NCBI RefSeq assembly: GCF_019279795.1
Contig: NC_056727.1
Span: 1,205,265,301 to 1,205,329,300 of the forward strand
DNA length: 64,000 nt
From: Protopterus annectens
Lineage: Eukaryota; Chordata; Ceratodontiformes; Protopteridae
Direction of reading: 5' to 3'
This document shows, piece after piece, positions 57,600-64,000 of the stretch. Below the pieces are notes generated by a model. It had not been told where the DNA came from, made no database searches, and was given only the letters and a program-made list of their open reading frames with translations. Numbering within the stretch: position 1 is the first letter of the stretch; each line of letters begins with the position of its first letter. The position numbers and the translations under genes are program-made.

Positions 57600-58191
57600 T
57601 GGTGTTCAGTTGAACTCCAATAAATTCCAAAGTTTGAACCAGCTGTGGTTGTGACTTGTCTAAGTTTATGGCAATGCCTAGGAAGTGGGATAACTAGTAA
57701 AGGTAATCCTTGGCCTGAGAAAGTTGACGCTGAGTGGGGGCAGTCAGGAGCCAATTGTCTAAATACAGGAATACCTGAAACCCTTGCAGCCGGAGATGAG
57801 CTACAACCACTGCCATGAATTTGGTAAACCCCTGGGGAGCTATGGTAAAACCAAATGGCGGGGCTCTTTATTGGAAGTGATTAGCTCAGAGGCAGAACAG
57901 CAGATGACCTCTGGAGCACCTATTTTTATGTGATAGTATGCGTCCTTGAAGTTCACAGAGTACATCCAATCTTCCTTCCTTAGCAATGGGAGGATGGATT
58001 GAACCATTACCTTCTGGAACTTGACTTTCTTTACATACAAGTTGAGATTGCTTAGGTCCAAAATGGGCCTTAGGTCCTCTGTTTTCTTTGGCACCAAAAA
58101 TAAATGGGAGTAAGTTCTTGACCCTCTGTTCAGTTAGGACCTTTTGGATGACTCTCTTTTGCAGTAGTTTGATAATTTCAGTAACTGCCAA
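57600..58191 (-). pseudogene. DIRS-like element 2 reverse transcriptase with altered catalytic sites
   Basis: LRPILDLSNLNLYVKKVKFQ (58010-58075) is the RT entry. Motif A reads MYSVNFKDAYYHIKI (57920-57965), so the first catalytic Asp of SLDLKDAY has become Asn. Motif C reads FLYLDNWLL (57740-57770), so the second Asp of YLDD is Asn. RT would copy the element RNA; with both changes it could not. Frames shift twice. Confidence 0.8.
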
Positions 58192-58930
58192 CTCCCTTTG
58201 GCTGGATGGAACATCGGGGAGTTTCGTTTGACTTTTTGATGGTGGTAAAGAAAAGGGAATGTAATAGCCTCTGGATATAATGGTTTACACCAAAGAATTT
58301 GTAGTTATTTGGGCCCAGGTACTTCAGTGCAGAGGAAAAACGGCCCCCAACTGCCTCCAGAGTAGGACAGTCAGGCAGCACTTCAGTAGCTCTGAAAGGG
58401 CTTATTGGAAAAGGGTTCCCTGAAGCCATGGTTTTGCATGTCCCCTCAGCCTCTATGGTGGTGTCTCCCATTGTACCCTCCTCCTCTGCCTCTGGAGGAG
58501 TACTCTCTGCTTTGATCAGGGAAGGAACCTTGTGACTTGAGAAACCAGGTTTTCTTAGCCCCCTATAATTCCTTGAGTAGGTTCGTTGAGAGGTAGAAAA
58601 CGTAATCCCCACAGCAGACAAGGTCTTTCCCTCTTGCTTGCTGTGGGTCAGGGTATCCTTAACTGATTTTCCAAACAGAGAAAAAACATCAAAGGGGGCA
58701 TTGACAAAAGATGCTTTAGAGTGCTCCATGAAATCACAAAGCTTCATCCAAGAATGGTGACGTATTGCATTGCCAGTGCCGGCTGCCCTTGAAGATCCTT
58801 CCCCTGAGTGGAAAACAAGCCTCAAGGAAGAATTTGCTATGGAAGTATGAGTAGTTAGCTTAGGAGAAATCTTATCTAACTCCTCCTTAGGCAAGCACCC
58901 CACCAAGGATTCAGAGAGCTCTTTACCCAA
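58178..58930 (-). pseudogene. DIRS-like element 2 gag C-terminal part and RT start
   Basis: A 250-codon frame. RHHSWMKLCDFMEHSKASFV then NAPFDVFSLFGKSVKDTL (58680-58770) matches the conserved DIRS gag block (RHxWL...PFDGxxLFG). The end, LEAVGGRFSSALKYLGPN (58300-58355), corresponds to the RT lead-in VGGRLxxFxxxW. It remains open over its whole length, the longest credible coding stretch in the window. Confidence 0.8.
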
Positions 58931-60368
58931 GTCTCTCTAAAGGTGAATAAAATGCGACAGATAGCTGAGTGCTCTCAGCAAAAACATCACTGAAGCATAA
59001 GCGCACTTCCTGAACCTGTCCAACAATCTGGACTCCCTGTTCAGTGGATGAACAGTTGAGCTTTGCTGGGTGAGCTCTTTCTTGGTAGTGTCTACCACCA
59101 CCATAGCGTCAACTGGGATGCCCTTACTCCAGAAATTACGGTCCTCCAGGGGAAAAAGAATCTTGTGCGATCACTTTGGAACTGGTTCTGTGGTGTCTGG
59201 CACCTTCCAGGCCCAATAGGCGACAAGGTCTATAAGAGCTTTACCTGGGGGCACTACCCAGAGTGTAGATGGTCACACCACAAAGGCCTCCAGGAATACA
59301 GATTCCTCTGAAGAGGGGTTTCTGGAAGACCAGCCACCTTTCAACTTCAAAATCTCCAAGATGTCTGTGAAGGAGACATCATTTGGTGGTGCTTGGGGGA
59401 CCCCCCTCCCTCATTGTAATCCCTATCCTGAGTGAGGGACTCCATAGGGGAGTCCAAGTGCTTCCTTTTGCATGTCCTCTTCCATGGGATCTCCTCCATG
59501 GGATATTCAGGAGAGGACCCAGAAGAAGAAGGGGCACATCAGGTGGAACAGACTGGAGGTAGTTCAAGACAGACTGGCCCTATACAGAAATGGTAGATCC
59601 ATGTCCCCAATCTAATGTAGGCACATGGGGAGGAGGAGACACCAAAAGGTATGGTACTCTGCTAACAAAGAAAGCCTTTTGTATGACTTGGAAATCCAAA
59701 GGTCCTGGGGAGACCCTACCGAATTCCCTAGCAGCCAAAGCTTACCAGAACCTTGATTCCCAGACAGAACCAGACCTGCGCTGTCAAGGGCCAAGGCTCC
59801 AAGGGGAAGGGACAGATCCAAAAACACTGGAGCCAAATCCTCACCCTCAGCTCTGGCTGCTACATCTTGGATCTGGGAAACACTCTGATCCAAGGATCTT
59901 GGAGCAGTCAGTCAAGGTGATGGTCAGCATCGAAGACGCAAGAGCCCTCTGATCTGACCCGGAATCCCTCACAAGACTACTGTCCTGGGGCTCCAAAACC
60001 AAAAAACAGATCAGAGAAGGAGAAAAATAAATAGAAGGGACATGCCTGGATCCACGAGGGGAAGGAACTGGAAGTACCCCCATCTGAATTTGAGCATTGA
60101 TGATTGATCTTACCATTTTTTCCACGTTGTCATATAGGCTCCAAGGGGATGTGGAGGAAGCCACTGAAGATGGGCGAGAGTGCCTGGGAGTTTGCAAAAT
60201 CTGAGGGCACTGTGGGGTACACTGACAAAATGGACCTCCCTGCAGCCTGAGAAGAGGACTGCAGATCCAGAGATTGATGGGTTCAAAGGGGTGGAAGACT
60301 GCTTGGATCCATAATCTTAGGATATGGAGACTTAGATGAAGTCAAAGGCTCACTCAGAGCTGTTAAAT

Positions 60369-60743
60369 TTATGGAATCCAATGGAGCTGACATAGGCCTC
60401 GGTGCTGATGTCCTTGGATCTGAAACCTTTGGAGCCTTGATAGAAGGCTCTGAAGATGCCCTGGACTTCTTACGGTGCTGTTTCTTGGTCTCAGAGCCAT
60501 TGAGTCCTGGGGGGGGGGGTGATCCCCTGGTGAAGTAGAAGAAAGAGAAGAGGGCATAAGGCCCTTCAAAATCAATTTGTTCTTCCTTTCCTGAATGACT
60601 CTTGGATTAAACCTCTCACAAATGCTACAAGGGGAATCCAGGTGAGCCAGCCCTAAACAATAAATGCATCTATCATGTACATCTGAGTGTGGAATTTTCC
60701 TCTCACACTTGGTGCACCTTTTAAACCCTGTAGGCTTATTCAT
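60369..60743 (-). pseudogene. DIRS-like element 2 gag N-terminal Cys/His region
   Basis: The likely start is the Met at 60743: MNKPTGFKRCTKCERKIPHS. Then HDRCIYCLGLAHLDSPCSIC gives three CxxC pairs with His between them, as in vertebrate DIRS gag proteins. The frame upstream of this Met crosses the (AT)n run at 60778-60804 (IYIYIY) and is artefactual. The middle of gag (58.93-60.37 kb) is present but fragmented. Confidence 0.75.
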
Positions 60744-60776
60744 GGTGTAGAGAGAGAGACAGAACAATTTACCACT

Positions 60777-60777
<1 letters not shown>

Positions 60778-60804
<27 letters not shown>
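60778..60804. repeat. (AT)n microsatellite
   Basis: 27 bp of AT just upstream of the gag start codon of element 2. Confidence 0.95.
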
Positions 60805-60808
<4 letters not shown>

Positions 60809-60850
60809 TAGAAAAAGAGAGAAAGAAGGGCCAAAAGCCCAAAAAAAAGG

Positions 60851-61194
60851 AGGTTAAGGACAGATAAAAAGAGCCTTAACGCACCTTGAAAGCTATAAAG
60901 GGAAGGAATGAAGGAAGTTTAAATACACTAAGTACACTAGAAAGAACAAGAAAGCAGAGAGAAAATATGAAAAGAAAAAACTATGAAAACTACACAACTG
61001 CTCAAGCACTGGTAACCACATCTAAATGCACTGGTGGCAAACGAGATCGGTGGAGGTTGGGCTAGAGGAGGAGGATTGTAAGTAAGGGAGAAGCTTCAGC
61101 CTGGAAGCTAAAGTCTATGAAAGGTGGCCAAGCCAGATCTCAGGATTGGATCCATAAACCATCAGTGAAGCAGAATGAGAAGGACAACATCAGA
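60851..61194. other. probable 5' leader of DIRS-like element 2
   Basis: Non-coding; A-rich then moderately GC-rich with ggatccaatcctgagatctg on the minus strand (61134-61153). Position fits the untranslated leader, but no terminal repeat partner was found on the other side of the element. Confidence 0.35.
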
Positions 61195-61395
61195 TTAACA
61201 GGTTTTGCATTAGCATGAATTTTCTGAAGGATATGAAGTCTGAAACTCAAATGTGTGTCATTATTTTCCTGACAGCAGTCCTCAATGATTTCCCAGTGAT
61301 TTTCAAGAAAACCACAGTTTTATGAGAAACAGATCAAAAATATGAGGCAAAGATCTGGGGATTCTGTGAAAATCTGAACAGTTAAGAAGTATGCA
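61195..61395 (-). repeat. dispersed repeat family A, partial copy
   Basis: Carries tttgcattagcatgaatttt, ggatatgaagtctgaaactc and ends with gaacagttaagaagtatgca. It matches 49.2-49.4 kb closely. It abuts the DIRS element. Confidence 0.75.
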
Positions 61396-61740
61396 GGCAG
61401 CGAACTCTTGGTAATGCATCATGCAACAGATCAGAAGATCACCCAAGCAGGGCTCTGGAAAGCTAAGGTAATTATTCATAAATGCATTTCCAAAATGGTA
61501 CTATTGAGGACTGCGGTAGTTGTAAATTGTGCACAATTGAGCAAACTATCCCATTCACCAAACATTCAAACTGCAGAGAGATTTCCCAGGCTTTGTTATG
61601 CAAAAACAAGAACCTCTACACTTGATAACATACACAATTCTCCCTTCCCTGCAGCCCATAGAAAAATCAGACCACAGGTTTGCCTGTAGCTGACCTCTGA
61701 TCCTTTACCCATGATGAAGGAGAGTGAGAAACCAGTCCTG

Positions 61741-62017
61741 AATAGGGTTACCACCTGTCCCTCTTACACAGGACAGTCCCTATTTGCGCCATTACGTCCT
61801 GTGAAAAAAACATGAAAAAGCATAAAAGTCCTCGGATTTTAAGATAAAAATATTTTCTAAGTTGCTACTAGTAGTCGCATAAAACCATTATTTTGTATCT
61901 GAAACTCCATAATGGAATCAACTAAAATTCAACAAGAATAAACTTTTATTTTGTCAAAAAAAAATGAAGCCCATTCCTTTGCACTGGTAATGCATTTGAA
62001 AAGGTGGTAACCCTATT
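61741..62017. mobile_element. short DNA transposon-like element with 16-bp inverted ends
   Basis: The ends 61741-61756 (aatagggttaccacct) and 62002-62017 are perfect reverse complements. Internal sequence (gtccctcttacacaggacag...) is non-coding; 277 bp in all. It fits a MITE. A 2-bp AT duplication is possible but not decisive. Confidence 0.8.
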
Positions 62018-64000
62018 CCCGAAAAGCCTGAAAATAAAATCCTACAGTTAGTTATCCATCTCCAGAAAACCTAGCTAAATCAAAGAGAAACAAGGAGAGC
62101 AACTAACTCTGTTAAAGTCCATTAGTTAGTACAAAAAACAAGTGTGTTACATTGCCAAATCCAAACTATTTTGGAAAGTAATAAAACAGCTTAAAACTTA
62201 AACTCTATTGCATTAGCATCTTAAAATGCACCTCCTACTATCATCAGCTTATCTCCCATACCTCACTGTTCTCACCAGACACAAGCATAACATTTGCAGG
62301 ATACACATCATTTCTGTAGCCCTCTCTTTTCAATCCATAACTAAACACTTTCATTCATGTAACACTAGCCTGCATGAAATTAACAACAAGCTCTCCTTCC
62401 TGCTCTACCATCTGTCTGAATATTCTGCCACCTTCCACTTTTAAGAAATCACTACAAAACAGAGCCCTGACTCCTATAAAACCACCAGTCTTCCTTAATC
62501 AGATTTACTACACCTCAACCTTCCTTCCTTCCTCAGAAAAAACAGCTGATATGACTGGCAACCCACTCACCCATATTATTCAATAGCAACTCCTCTAAGG
62601 AGTTCAAAGATAACCAACCAATCTATAATCCACCATAGAATCCCTAGTGGACACGGGATCGCAAAGGGGTTCTGTCTGCTGGGGGTGAGGGGGGCAGAGC
62701 ATTTGATTATGGACATGTGGATGCTTGTACATACATTACAGCAGCCCACTGCCTGCCAACCCCTTGGATGCTTTAGGCATGAGGACAGGATGTTAAGTTT
62801 CAGTTGCAAAAATTTAAGTCTCTTGCACAGGAATAACAGCTCCCACTCTCCACGTGCATCACTCTTAACCCAGTAAAATGAATGTCTCTAGAGTGACAGG
62901 AAGGATATGACTTGATGGACAATGCAGAAACAACCAAAAAAAGTTGGCACAAGTTTAAACAGCCATATATACTACTTTTTGGGTACCAGTACTTTTTAAG
63001 AACCAACACCTGCTTTACCTATCCCGGCAAACTACTGCAGTGTGACCTAGTTTTCACTTAATGGGAAGATACTTAAGGGTACGCAAATACAGGAAGAGGG
63101 AGTCCCTCCATCTCATCCATCTCCTAGAACCTCAGCAGTTACCACCTTTTGGTGCTGCTCTTAGAGCAGCTGTTGTTGAGCGGATGTTGTGGTGCTGTGA
63201 CATTTGGAACTATGATATGTGCCTCCCAGCTGTGTCACAGCAGTACTAACAGAGATGGGGTGACCTGCACTGGAACCTCAAGAAGTTGTGGGCATGTGTC
63301 TTAGAAGAGCCAATCACTCAACCCAATTGGTAAGTACCATTTTAATTATTCAGACTGGAGCTGCTGGTTACTAGTGGTGATGCAGTCCCACATCTCCTTG
63401 CTGGGTCAGATGGACAGGACATTAGAAACGCTTTAGTTTTCCTTTCCTTTCCTAATATCGGCATATTTCAGCATTAGGCTGCTCATTTGCCACCTTCCCA
63501 TAGCTCTATCATGAGTTAAATCGAAATTCAAATCCTGGTTAGTGGCACTGCAAACACTCTATGCAACTAAAATGCTCTGAATAAAAGGTATTTAAAGGTT
63601 TTACTTTCTTTAATACTGTTTCACAGCAGTTGGAATCACGTTATAATGTATGAATACCAAAATACAGAACTGCACCGTAGTAAGCATGGGAGTTAGATAC
63701 GCATGAGGAAGTGTTTGAAGATAAGGAATAGTCAATGCCTCTGAGTAGGTGTGAATAAACATGAATTAAGAAGTAATGATATCTGGGGTGTTGGACACCT
63801 CATCTCAAAACCAAAAGATTAAATTACACTTTAAATGAAATAAACCAAACTGCCATTTTATCTATAAGTTTAAAACTTTTTTTTTTTTGGAAGGTTGAAC
63901 CCCCTCCAATTCCCTGTTCCTCGGTGTCAGTGTCAGTGCTAGAAGTAATATTGCCTCATCCTATCTCCTACCAACTGTGCTATACAATTCTCCTATTTTG
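62018..64000. other. unassigned stretch
   Basis: No supported gene or element. Overlapping small plus frames (62226-62876, 63061-63249) lack motifs and splice patterns. A T-run lies at 63878-63887. Confidence 0.5.

Larger units (their letters stand above)
55530..60850 (-). mobile_element. DIRS-like retrotransposon, element 2, nearly full-length but inactivated
   Basis: Minus-strand order from high to low coordinates: gag start (60743), gag C-terminal part (58178-58930), RT (57.6-58.19 kb), RNase H (56916-57270), linker, tyrosine recombinase (55532-56668). The 5.3-kb span and order match DIRS elements. It differs in sequence from element 1 at 29.4-33.5 kb, so it is a different subfamily or a much diverged copy. 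The 3' part of the recombinase and terminal repeats are missing. Confidence 0.85.

Noticed and set aside
55530-60850. Considered as a host LAP2-alpha-like gene
   Set aside because: The Cys-rich start and PFD-LFG block resemble such annotations, but the linked RT, RNase H and tyrosine recombinase show it is a DIRS element.

Overview
The window is non-coding-rich vertebrate genomic DNA built mostly from decayed transposable elements. The sequence shows long AT and CA microsatellites, LINE fragments of several clades, a Ty3/gypsy element, two DIRS-like tyrosine-recombinase retrotransposons, tRNA-derived SINEs and hairpin or inverted-repeat elements. No bacterial-style gene organisation is present, and no long intact cellular ORF was found. 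The mixture of DIRS, CR1/L2-like LINEs, Ty3/gypsy and tRNA SINEs fits a repeat-rich cold-blooded vertebrate such as an amphibian or a fish. Species cannot be decided from the sequence alone.

Layout. 1-0.64 kb: CR1-type LINE ORF1 (minus). 1.26-1.8 kb: Penelope-like tail with a degenerate hammerhead-ribozyme-like motif. 1.8-2.16 kb: compound microsatellite. 2.16-6.8 kb: Ty3/gypsy element (minus), cut off inside its integrase. 6.83-8.49 kb: LINE with a restriction-like endonuclease (plus). 9.1-10.4 kb: L2-like LINE (minus). 12.9-14.3 kb: CR1-like LINE (plus). 18.4-21.9 kb: a dispersed repeat, an unidentified 99-codon frame and two LINE fragments. 24.3-25.1 kb: second CR1 ORF1 (minus). 28.4-29.35 kb: CR1-like LINE (plus). 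29.4-33.5 kb: DIRS-like element 1 (minus). 37.1-37.9 kb: inverted-repeat element and a SINE with a perfect target-site duplication. 40.5-41.0 kb: strong hairpin next to a LINE tail. 45.8-46.6 kb: microsatellite with SINE heads on both sides. 47.6 kb: a possible first coding exon (minus). 49.8-50.6 kb: minisatellite split by a SINE. 52-54.3 kb: dispersed repeats and a cluster of three palindromes. 55.5-60.8 kb: DIRS-like element 2 (minus). 61.2-62.0 kb: two short inverted-repeat-type elements.

Most of the window is therefore intergenic or intronic. The one candidate for a host gene is a 68-bp coding exon start at 47,638 (minus), with a strong Kozak context, an N-terminal acidic dileucine motif and a perfect GTGAGT donor. 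If it is real, most of the window to its left would be its intron. The elements are nearly all broken by stops and frameshifts, and nested insertions give a partial relative chronology. Nothing here amounts to a clearly new gene system. The less ordinary items are the palindrome cluster, the 40.5-kb hairpin, the hammerhead-like motif, the split minisatellite and the contrast between the two DIRS copies.
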